Part shown: positions 25,748 through 34,200 of the stretch, in pieces
Layout: each line of letters begins with the position of its first letter
How positions within the stretch are numbered: the first letter of the stretch is position 1
Assembly: GCA_022510605.1 (NCBI GenBank)
Contig: JAFLTB010000009.1
Location: forward strand, 1-38,789
DNA length: 38,789 bases
Direction: 5' to 3'
Source of the DNA: Lachnospiraceae bacterium
Lineage (GTDB): Bacteria; Bacillota; Clostridia; Lachnospirales; Lachnospiraceae
Program-made: the position numbers and the translations under genes
The notes under the pieces: generated by a model
The model's database searches: none
Seen by the model: only the letters and a program-made list of their open reading frames with translations
What the model was told of the DNA's origin: nothing

Positions 25748-27067
25748 TTATCGTGGCGTATTCTCCGGCTTTGGCAGATACTGCAGGGCAATCCGGTTCT
25801 CCGGCTTCACATCACAGAAATAAATCACTGCCAGAAAGAGCCATTCCAGAGGTTTCATAATCAGATATACCACATCCGCCGCATATCGGGAGCGAATCAA
25901 CCGGGACACCGGCAGCCCATAGGTGTCATAGAAATGCCGGAGCCCTCTATGAAACCGGGGTGTTTTTTCTTCAATTATCTGCTCAAAGGCGTTGGCAATG
26001 CACAACTGGCGGTTCACCACCAGCCGCCTGCCCCGGCGTACCCCCATGCGGAGAGGCTTTACCAGTTTTCTATGCCCTCCTGCCGCCACCGTGCACAAAT
26101 AATGGTCATCCTGTATAATATTAGGCGGCGCAATTTTCTGGGACAGCCGCCAGTCCGACGTCTCTGTCCAGGCCTTAATCACACTGTCCGGCTGCTGCCC
26201 AAACAGCGCCAGTAGGCCAATGCCGATACCGAGTAACGGCCACATCAGAAGAAAGGCTATAAGGGGCCAGTAGGCAGCACGGCACAATTTCTGATTCAAA
26301 AAAGCCAGACCTTTGTTTTTCCCGGAAAAATCCCTGTCATAATTCCCCTCGTTCCACTCCCGTATTTTGGTGCGTATGGTTTTCGCCGCAATGATAATAC
26401 AGTTAAAGGGCAACAGGCATAACAGCCATTCTTCCAGGCCTCCCATATCGTCCACCAAGCCCGTGCTAATCTGCACCAGCCAGACAACGCACTGGGCAAT
26501 TCCCAGATACATTCCCGCCATGGCAGTGACAATCACTAACGGCGGCATTTTTTTCAATGGAACCGCCGACAAAATTCCATATCCCAGGACTCCAATCAGG
26601 GCCAGGACAATGAGCGTCGGATAGGCTCCGGTCCAAACCGGCGTATGCCTTTCCTGATTATACAGTACCTCATTCCAATCCACCCCGAAGTAAATCAAAT
26701 CCTGAAACTCCCGGGCATAAATATAGGTATATACCGTACCAAGGAGAATTGTAAAAACTTCTATATGTTTTACCTTTTTCCGATACCGCTCTTCCTTCGG
26801 AAGATGAAAGAGAAATACCAGATTGGTCAGGGTAAGCACATGGGGAAGCAGCAAAAGTTCTCCAAGTAATCCAAACCCCAAAATAAAACTTAGAAAGGAA
26901 CCAAAAAAATCCCCCCTGGCTTCTTCCCAAAAAGTATCACCAGTCAGCATAATAGGTCCTAATACTACCAGAGGAATGAGCATGCAAAGGAATATTTCAA
27001 CCAAAATGGGATGATTCTTCGTTATATTCCAAAGTTTTCTCCCTATTGTCTTCCATCGCTTTTCCAT
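25748..27067 (-). CDS. Polytopic membrane protein of unknown function (DUF6688-like)
   Basis: 439 residues. Hydrophobic segments near residues 22-42, 55-85, 106-118, 148-165, 178-200, 215-228 and 270-290 suggest about seven membrane helices. A C-terminal soluble region of about 130 residues (SDWRLSQKIAPPNIIQDDHYLCTVAAGGHRK onward) is rich in Arg and Tyr. I tentatively recall this architecture as DUF6688 but cannot confirm it; no catalytic motif is evident. GGAGG is 4 bases before the ATG, and the leader holds a 9-bp palindrome. Confidence 0.7.
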   Translation of the reverse strand: MEKRWKTIGRKLWNITKNHPILVEIFLCMLIPLVVLGPIMLTGDTFWEEARGDFFGSFLSFILGFGLLGELLLLPHVLTLTNLVFLFHLPKEERYRKKVKHIEVFTILLGTVYTYIYAREFQDLIYFGVDWNEVLYNQERHTPVWTGAYPTLIVLALIGVLGYGILSAVPLKKMPPLVIVTAMAGMYLGIAQCVVWLVQISTGLVDDMGGLEEWLLCLLPFNCIIIAAKTIRTKIREWNEGNYDRDFSGKNKGLAFLNQKLCRAAYWPLIAFLLMWPLLGIGIGLLALFGQQPDSVIKAWTETSDWRLSQKIAPPNIIQDDHYLCTVAAGGHRKLVKPLRMGVRRGRRLVVNRQLCIANAFEQIIEEKTPRFHRGLRHFYDTYGLPVSRLIRSRYAADVVYLIMKPLEWLFLAVIYFCDVKPENRIALQYLPKPENTPR

Positions 27068-27076
27068 AAATCCTCC

Positions 27077-27103
27077 ATTCCGTAACGTAACAAATTACGG
27101 AAT
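27077..27103. promoter_or_regulatory. Palindromic operator-like site in the membrane-protein leader
   Basis: ATTCCGTAA (27077-27085) and TTACGGAAT (27095-27103) are exact inverted repeats 9 bases apart. They lie just upstream of the ribosome-binding site of the membrane protein gene and downstream of a TATACT -10-like box (minus strand, 27110-27105). Confidence 0.4.
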
Positions 27104-27205
27104 CAGTATACCACAAAAAGGAAAGAAAGGAAAGATAAGAAAGACAAGCCGGGCCAAAACAGCGGACAAGTCTGGAGAACCCCTGCGCTTTGGCGCCGTT
27201 ATGGT

Positions 27206-27237
27206 AACATATTTCCGGGGATTTTTTCATATACTAT
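27206..27237 (+). promoter_or_regulatory. Putative sigma E/sigma K-type sporulation promoter
   Basis: AACATATT (27206-27213), 14 bases, then CATATACTAT (27228-27237). This fits the Bacillus mother-cell consensus: ATATT at -35 for sigma E, and CATA-N3-TA at -10 for sigma K. It lies about 28 bases upstream of the deacetylase start codon. The match is by eye. Confidence 0.45.
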
Positions 27238-27264
27238 ACCAAAATCTTTTCTGGAAGTCTGTCT

Positions 27265-27501
27265 ATGAATATTGAGATAGAACGTGAAAAATTAGTTCTT
27301 TTTACTAAAGTAGGGGCCATTGTGTTGTCCTCGATTGCTCTGCTGGCTGTGAGCTGGTTAGTTTATCCCCAATCTGCCGAAACCCTGAGCGGTTCCATTA
27401 TCCATCAAAAGGAGCTGCCGATTTATTGTGTGGAGCAGGAAAAACCTTTGATTTCTATCAGCTTTGACGCTGCATGGGGGAATGGTAGAGATGGACTATA
27501 A
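27265..27501 (+). pseudogene. 5' fragment of a PdaB-like sporulation polysaccharide deacetylase, cut by the mobile element
   Basis: 78 residues are readable. A membrane anchor (about 15-35) is followed by the start of the NodB deacetylase domain: LPIYCVEQEKPLISISFDAAWGN, the usual beginning of clostridial PdaB-type proteins. After WGN the frame enters foreign sequence (GRDGL, stop at 27499-27501), which overlaps the end of the recombinase gene by 6 bases. About 170 further residues with the metal-binding His and catalytic motifs are missing. In Bacillus PdaB is needed for stable spores. The remaining part of the gene should lie at the other end of the element, outside the window. Alone the fragment cannot be active. 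Confidence 0.82.
27479..27501. other. Predicted left junction (att site) of the integrated element
   Basis: Homology to the deacetylase ends after the codons for AAWGN, and the recombinase stop codon is at 27496-27498, so the crossover must lie within about 20 bases. The exact core dinucleotide cannot be set without the other junction. Confidence 0.55.
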
Positions 27502-29037
27502 GAATTTGAACTTAAATATTATGTCGATACTGAGTTCATCGTCTTTGTCGGTTACTATGATTTTATCCAGAACCTCCCCCACAATCTCCCTGTCCAGCTT
27601 CTCTATATTTCTGTACCTGATAAGGGTTTCAATCCAGCGGTTCATTTCGTCGTCCCCGTTGTTAAGCGAGGCAGTTATAAATTCAATCTGGCCTTTGATG
27701 AACTCCTCTTCCTTTGCATAATCGGATTTGTATTGCAGGTATTCTTCTTTTGTCAGGATTCCCTCCCGGTAGTCTTCGTACAGGGATTTTTTCATGCGGT
27801 TGTTTTTTCCCAGGGAGATTTCATATCTTTTCAAATCGGCCGTCTGACGGTTTTGCTTTGCTGCCTCCGGCACTCTGATTGTATCTATTTTCTTTATCTG
27901 CTCATTTAGTTTCTCCAGAACCAGTTTTTCCAGAAAATCTGCTTTTACAGCATTTCGCCTGCAGGTTCCTCCCCCATACCTCTTATAAGTCCCACATATA
28001 TAAGTGGTGGTTGTCCGGCTTTTATACTGATTCATAATTTTAGTCATGGCCCGTCCACAGCTGCCACAGAATATATATCCGGCAAATACCCCGACATTTT
28101 GCCGAAAATCCGGCTGTCTTGTATTCCGCTTTAGCAGTTCCTGGGTCATTTTCCATGTCCCCGCATCAATAACCGGCTCATGGGTCCCCGCCACCTTAAT
28201 CCAGTCTGCCAGTTCATTCTTTTTTGCCTTTCCCCGCACGGTGCGCCGTATCGACTTGTTCTGAACCATATTCCCGGCATACATTTCATTGTGCAATATA
28301 GTATTTACGGTACTGTATGTCCAATATTTTGTCAATTCCATTTTTTGTCCATTGGTATAGTTCAGTCCACTGAGCCTTTTATATTCAGAGGGGCAGGGAA
28401 TACTTTCATCATTTAACACTCTGGCAATGGATATTTTTCCGTAACCATTATTATATAGCGAAAATATCCGCCGGACGACGGGCGCCGCCGCCTCATCCAC
28501 CACCAGCCGGTGCCTGTCCTGCGGGTCTTTCATGTAGCCATAGCAGGCAAATGCCCCCACAAATTTTCCTTCGCTTTGAAGGCTCCGGAAGGAGCTTTTT
28601 ACTTTACGGCTTATATCTTTACTGTATTGAGCATTAAAGATATTTTTTATCGGCATGATAAAATCATCGTTGCTGGTGACACGGATGCTGTCGTACCCAT
28701 CATTGATTGCAACAAATCGGATATTTCTCGCAGGGAAATAGTTTTCCAGATATTCTCCCACACCAATATACTCCCGGCCAAACCGGGATAAATCTTTCAC
28801 TATGATACAGTTTATATTGCCAGCGTCCGCCTGGCAAATCATGTCCTTAAACCTTGGCCGGTTGAAATTTGTACCCGTGCAGCCGTCGTCCACATATTCT
28901 CCCACAACCCTGCCATCCGGGATGCTTTGCTGAATATAGTTAGAAATCAAAAGACGCTGGGAGCCTATACTGTCACTTTCCTCTTTGTCCCCATCCTCTT
29001 TTGATAATCGCAGATATATGGCGATTTCCCAGTTCAT
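27496..29037 (-). CDS. Large serine recombinase (integrase/excisionase of the island)
   Basis: 513 residues. The N-terminal resolvase domain has the nucleophile Ser12 (YLRLSKED), IGSQRLLI, DDGCTGTNFNRPRF and KDLSRFGRE. The Recombinase domain follows, then a zinc ribbon near 320-365 (IFCGSCGRAM ... YICGTYKRYGGGTC) and a coiled-coil region. This is the TndX/phiC31-type layout, integrating and excising by att-site exchange. It lies at the very edge of the element and reads toward the interrupted deacetylase gene, the normal placement. Its base composition is close to the host's, unlike the cargo. The start overlaps the preceding small ORF as ATGA. Confidence 0.95.
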   Translation of the reverse strand: MNWEIAIYLRLSKEDGDKEESDSIGSQRLLISNYIQQSIPDGRVVGEYVDDGCTGTNFNRPRFKDMICQADAGNINCIIVKDLSRFGREYIGVGEYLENYFPARNIRFVAINDGYDSIRVTSNDDFIMPIKNIFNAQYSKDISRKVKSSFRSLQSEGKFVGAFACYGYMKDPQDRHRLVVDEAAAPVVRRIFSLYNNGYGKISIARVLNDESIPCPSEYKRLSGLNYTNGQKMELTKYWTYSTVNTILHNEMYAGNMVQNKSIRRTVRGKAKKNELADWIKVAGTHEPVIDAGTWKMTQELLKRNTRQPDFRQNVGVFAGYIFCGSCGRAMTKIMNQYKSRTTTTYICGTYKRYGGGTCRRNAVKADFLEKLVLEKLNEQIKKIDTIRVPEAAKQNRQTADLKRYEISLGKNNRMKKSLYEDYREGILTKEEYLQYKSDYAKEEEFIKGQIEFITASLNNGDDEMNRWIETLIRYRNIEKLDREIVGEVLDKIIVTDKDDELSIDIIFKFKFL

Positions 29038-29150
29038 TGTTGAGGCCCCTTTTGCATGTGGACTGTTATTAGATTTGCGAGCGCTTCTTTTAATTCTTTT
29101 TCGCCCGTACTGGAATATACGACCTTTGTTTTTTTCTCCTTTTTATTCAT
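29034..29150 (-). CDS. Small ORF coupled to the recombinase
   Basis: 38 residues (MNKKEKKTKVVYSS...), Lys-rich, ending 4 bases inside the recombinase gene (ATGA overlap). A longer reading to 29300 exists, but its first part is Pro/Asn/Thr-rich with no ribosome-binding site. A GGGG lies 4 bases before the chosen ATG. Small ORFs in this place are common beside clostridial serine recombinases. Function is unknown; it may only couple translation. Confidence 0.45.
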   Translation of the reverse strand: MNKKEKKTKVVYSSTGEKELKEALANLITVHMQKGPQQ

Positions 29151-29191
29151 AATGCCCCATTGGTTTTTGCTTTTAGTAAATTCTATGAGGC

Positions 29192-29223
29192 GGGTTGGTG
29201 GGGTATGAGTGGGATTTGGGGGG
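29192..29223 (+). other. G-quadruplex-capable tract
   Basis: Four runs of three or more G (29192-29194, 29200-29203, 29211-29213, 29218-29223) have loops of 5, 6-7 and 4 bases, satisfying the G3+N1-7 rule; a further G7 lies at 29238-29244. It sits just upstream of the small ORF and recombinase, so on their mRNA it would be C-rich; the G-rich strand is the template. The rest of 29151-29460 is A+T-rich without a recognisable gene or terminator. Confidence 0.5.
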
Positions 29224-29460
29224 TAGGTTTTAATGTTGGGGGGGATGCCATCAGCCAGTCTTTTGGCGTGGATAGAGTATAGATTACTCATATTATACAT
29301 TATTTTTTAGAGCATTTTAAAATATGAGAACTAAAGGGAAATTTTCCAAGAACTTAATCAGTTTAATTTTGTGTGGCATGTTAATCTCTCTCCCAGTTTC
29401 CCCAACATATAAGTGTCCCCTCTACAATTGAAATAGGTGGAAAGTATACACTGATTACAC

Positions 29461-30468
29461 CTACAATAATGGCTGAATATACGGAATATTTGATGCCTTT
29501 ACTACAACATTTTTCAACCAGTATTTACTTTGACAAAAGCGTCTAATCTGCTCCACTTTTCTTTCCCTATCATATGTAGGTGCAACAGTAATTTCCTCAA
29601 TAGGCAATTTCCCCTTACACAACACACTAATAGGACCTCTCCAATTAGTTCTTTCCTGAAAACATTCAACATGATTTAACATCTCAAAATATTTTGCTTC
29701 CTGATCATATCCTTCTTCAATCCAAATTGGTTCCCTATCATTTGATAATTCCATTATTTTTTCATTGTCATATTGACTAATATCTGTTGTGCATGCGCCT
29801 TTCATTTTTCCCATATTCCCATGCTTAATCACTATGTAAGGAACTTTAACCCCATCCGGCAAAGTTCGAAAACGAATGCATTTTGATAATAATCCAGCTC
29901 TATTTGAAAAAATCATACGCATTTCTCGTTCTTCTCGGAAATGCCCATTTTTCAAATAAGGTAACATATCTTCTAACAAGATTTCGGACGCATATCCACA
30001 GCTATTAATATCATTTTTCATATGCGCTCTAACTTGTTCAGGATTATCTTTCTGATTTAAATAGATTACCGGCAAAGGTGTATTTTCATATATAATATAA
30101 TTACCTGAAGTCTCATAATCTGCATGTAAAATACTGTATTCTTGTGTATAATTTAAATTTAATTTAATTGCTACACCCCCATTATGGCAATAACCTCTCC
30201 ATTGGCTTAACATATCGTTTTCTGAGCAAAAACATATGATATAATCATCTCTGTTTTCTAAACCATCCAGTTTAAGCATCCTTTCTTCCGTTGCATCATT
30301 AGAAAATCGAACATTAGAAGCCCAAAAGGTATCTCCATCCAGAATCGCAAATGCTGAATTTATTGATGTATAGTGAATAAATTTGCCTTCAAGCGGATTA
30401 TCTTCGTCTAATCGCTCCATATATTTTTTAATAATCTCCCATTTCCAATTATAGATAGAATCTTTCAT
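29461..30468 (-). CDS. DUF2971-type protein, third gene of the candidate defence operon
   Basis: 335 residues, soluble. The N-terminal part carries the DUF2971 pattern: FIHYTSINSAFAIL, FWASNVRFSNDATEE, CFCSENDMLSQWRGYCHNGGVAIKLN, and a later REEREMRMIF. The biochemical function of this family is unknown to me; it is often seen in accessory regions. It is the last gene of an operon with the receiver-like and GHKL-PRTase proteins, 26 bases after the former, with GGAGG upstream. It may be an effector or sensor, which is inference. A+T-rich, unlike the host genes. Confidence 0.75.
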   Translation of the reverse strand: MKDSIYNWKWEIIKKYMERLDEDNPLEGKFIHYTSINSAFAILDGDTFWASNVRFSNDATEERMLKLDGLENRDDYIICFCSENDMLSQWRGYCHNGGVAIKLNLNYTQEYSILHADYETSGNYIIYENTPLPVIYLNQKDNPEQVRAHMKNDINSCGYASEILLEDMLPYLKNGHFREEREMRMIFSNRAGLLSKCIRFRTLPDGVKVPYIVIKHGNMGKMKGACTTDISQYDNEKIMELSNDREPIWIEEGYDQEAKYFEMLNHVECFQERTNWRGPISVLCKGKLPIEEITVAPTYDRERKVEQIRRFCQSKYWLKNVVVKASNIPYIQPLL

Positions 30469-30494
30469 ACTTTCACCTCCGATTCTTTAGTCGA

Positions 30495-31271
30495 TTATTT
30501 CTCAGATTCCAACAATTGTTTCACCTCTGATACAACAATTTCGCTACCTTTACGCAAAAACTCTTTCCTTTCATATATTTTGATATCCGACAATGTTTTG
30601 TCTAATCTTTCTTCTACAGTATAATACTTGAAATAAGCTGCTTTCCAATTTTCAACAAAATTAATTTCCCCGGCTTCTGAAGAGTATAAAAAGCATTTAA
30701 ATTTTCTTGCACTTAACTGATTATACAATTCCATAGAAATAACCCTTTGTACATTATTTATTCGTTGGATATCCCCATGCAAGAGCGATATATCAATACC
30801 TATAACTGCCCCTGTTGCAATATTCATTCGATTGATTAATTTATTCACCTGAACTTTTGCCACTTTCCTCACCTCATCTGTCTCCATATCATCACCTGAC
30901 TCTTCCCATATTTTTCTAATATTATTATATTCTTCTATATCCTCATGATTATCCCTCTTTAGCAAAAACAAAACAGAATTCTCAACAAGTCCCTTATTCT
31001 TACGATATATTGGCCTATTTATATCTGGTCCATCCAATCTACGGCAACGTTCCATATATAAGTGATAAAAAGAATCATACTTCTCATCTTGATCTTGTAA
31101 AGAATGTAACTCATTTTTACTACTTTCTAAACAAGCATCTCCAAATATTACAATATTGGAACGAACTTTATCTGTAGTTTGCGAGTCTAGTTTCCATAGT
31201 TTTAATATTACACCCTGTATAATGTAAAACATCTGTGCAAAATCATCATCAATCCAGTAAATTTGTTTCAT
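30495..31271 (-). CDS. Receiver-like protein with a large insertion
   Basis: 258 residues from the ATG at 31271, preceded by GGGAGGG. It begins KQIYWIDDDF, the acidic Asp8-Asp10 cluster of response-regulator receivers. A hydrophobic strand with a candidate phosphoacceptor comes only at Asp160 (VIGIDISLLHGD), followed by FLYSSEAG (Ser197/198) and AAYFKYY (Lys215), in the order D-D-D, D, S/T, K of a receiver. About 100 extra charged residues separate strands 1 and 3. No DNA-binding domain is seen. It starts 2 bases after the stop of the GHKL-PRTase gene, so the two are translated together and probably interact. The fold assignment is by eye. Confidence 0.65.
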   Translation of the reverse strand: MKQIYWIDDDFAQMFYIIQGVILKLWKLDSQTTDKVRSNIVIFGDACLESSKNELHSLQDQDEKYDSFYHLYMERCRRLDGPDINRPIYRKNKGLVENSVLFLLKRDNHEDIEEYNNIRKIWEESGDDMETDEVRKVAKVQVNKLINRMNIATGAVIGIDISLLHGDIQRINNVQRVISMELYNQLSARKFKCFLYSSEAGEINFVENWKAAYFKYYTVEERLDKTLSDIKIYERKEFLRKGSEIVVSEVKQLLESEK

Positions 31272-31273
31272 TA

Positions 31274-34200
31274 TTAACCCTCCCTTTTCAATACTGGTAA
31301 ACAATTTTCAAAATAATATTGTTTTTCTCCTTTTTCGCCTTCTTCGCACTTATAACGAAATACACATTCTATACCATATTCCACACCTAGATTCTCTATG
31401 TATCGCTTTATTGCCAGCAAGGACATATGCCCATCTGCAAAATCCAATGGATCTTGCAGACGATGTTCGATTGATTCATTCTTCTTTTCCCAATCATCCA
31501 TTCGATATACTTGGGTATTCACAGAATTACAGACAATCAAATAATCAATCCCTTCGTAAGGAGATTTTTCCCTGTACAGCATAACCGTGCATTTTTCTTT
31601 TTTTAACCGCTCATACAACTCTCTTAATTCTCTATCTTTCATCATCCATGAATATTCAGGTAATTCATACTCTTTTAGTGTGCTTTTAATTTCCAGCAGT
31701 CTATCTATTCTTAAGAGAAAATCGGGTCGTGTAGACTCGTATTTTATTGCAGAAATTAGCATATCAATCAGTATACATCGAAAATACTCCAGATTATAAT
31801 ATTCTCCCTGTTTACCCTGAATAAAAACAGCATTCTCCAACGATTCCTCATACCGTAACTCAATAACTTCATTCAATAATTCCAGTCTTCTATCCCAAGA
31901 ATTTGAAAGCATATTTTTCAAATTAAAATCTGAAAAACATCTTAATATACATTTAAAAGGATTCGGCTGCAAATACTGTATGTTTTGCGGAATATATAGC
32001 ATAGGACTATCCGTACTTCCATTTTTTTCTTCATGAAAATCATTAAAACTCCGATTAAAAATCTTAGCAATTTGACCATTTGTATAATTCCGTAAAAGAA
32101 GCCAATCTTTTGCCTTTTCCATATTTATCTGTTCATAATCCTTTTTAAATTTTTCTTTATCCTGAAAAACTTCCAACGTAATCATGTCATCTGCTGTCGT
32201 ATTGTGGCTATGCGCCTTTTCATGAGATAGAATATTCTGTTCCCCATTTTTTCTGGCATAGCGCGCATAAAGATCGCCCGCAAAATCTTTTTGCAAACAG
32301 CGCAAAATACGATTTCTATAAGTCATAACTTCGCGCAGGATCAATCGCAAGATAAACTTTGTCCTCCCGTCAAGTCCTTGTTTTGCTATGCTAATATACA
32401 AAAACACCCTAGCAATATGCTGCTCCCAGTTCATTTCTTTTTCTGTTATCCCCGCTTTTGGATTATCAAAAAACGCAATCACATATGGGCGCTGTATTTC
32501 CTCCTGTCCCAGATCCTCATCCAAAAAATATCCATTACCTTCCAGATCAAATAGTTCACTACTAGACAAGGCATCCACCACTCGTTGTTTTATACAATAT
32601 TTGGTTTCAGGCAAGCCAATTTTGCAGGAATTTAGTTTTTCTTCTACAATATCCATCGCTTGAATATATGTGCTATTTTCATCCCCATTCATTGTCTCCG
32701 TAAGTAATGCGATATTAACATCTCTAACATGATACTTATCGCAGATAACTCCTACTATATGATTTAACAATTGTTGATACCACTTGTTAACTGACTTAAC
32801 GACAAAATGATTTCCTTTATTCTTTGAGGTGCGCAAAAAATCAAATAATATTTCTTCTTTTTTAGTATTATATACCTCACTCCTTTTTGAGTCCATAAAA
32901 GGATTTTTGAATTGTGTCAAACAATACATTTGGCGCCAGTATTCATTAAAATTTTTATCTTCATTTATAATTACATCCTTGGTTTCTTTAACCTTTTCTT
33001 CCAAATTATCAAAATTGATACCCGTGTTTTGCAAAAATAAATTATGACAAAATTGGTAAAAAATTTTATCTGCCACCTTTACCTCAGCATTCCCTGTTAT
33101 TTTCGTATAAAGAAATACGGGGGTAAATGTTTCTTCTTTACATTCCTTATCAAACTCTTGATACTCCTCTCCTGTCATATACAAGTACTCCAACCATAAT
33201 TCTTTGGTCTCATCTGTATTGTTTGAAACCAGTCGATGGATATTTGCCTCATATGAATTCCAGAAATCCATCTGTTCTTTCATATCTAAGTTATTTCTCA
33301 AATCACTTACATAAAGATATGTTTTTTGTAATGTTTGCTTCCTCATTACATAAGTACTCCCCATATCAGTTAAACCTTCCAGAATATACCTCTGGAAAAA
33401 TTCCAGCTCACTTATTTTTTTCTCATAAAGGTTACTCTTTATTAATTTTACCAGTATTTCTGTATTTTCCAATCGCAACCCTTCTTTTTCAAACAGGTAA
33501 GAAATATTTCCTTTCTTTTCCAAGCATTTTGGCACAACTTTATTTTTATCCATTCCCATAAACAATTCAGCCAAAAGAATAAAAAATGTGTAAAATTGCC
33601 TTTTTATGGTAAAATCATAAGAAAAAAATGGTCTACATATAGTTTTAAATAATGCTTGAATGCCCAATATCCCCTTATTCTGTAATAAAAGTTTTTCAAA
33701 TCCATACGCATTTCCAAATTGAATATCTTTATTCCTTATAAGCCAGCCAGCTACATTCAGAACAACATCGTATGCTTCTCCCAGTTTGCTGCAACGTCCT
33801 TGTTTGACCATAATATTTTGCATAACATGAGAAAAAGCTAGCATATAATAAGATTTTTTCTTACTAATTTGGGAAATTTTGCTTCGGTTATCATACTCTT
33901 TTTTCTTATAATCTTTAATTTTTTCTGACCAATGGTGTGCCATATTTCGAGTTGCACTTCTTTTGAACATTCTTCTTGCATCTTGCTCTAACTTACAACC
34001 AATACAAGAATCTCCATGTGTGCGTGTATTTGACACATCTATATGCAAAAATGACAGAAAATTGTTTTCTGGATTACTTACATACATTTTTTTTGTATCA
34101 CTTGACAGCCTATCTACCAAAAGGAAAATTTTACAAAAAAGATTTGTAGGATATGTGTTGGTAGGTATCAAAGACTGAAGAAGCCCATTGGCTTTTTCAA

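Noticed and set aside
29151-29300. N-terminal extension of the small ORF before the recombinase
   Set aside because: No ribosome-binding site and a Pro/Asn/Thr-rich, G-tract-derived translation suggest non-coding DNA.
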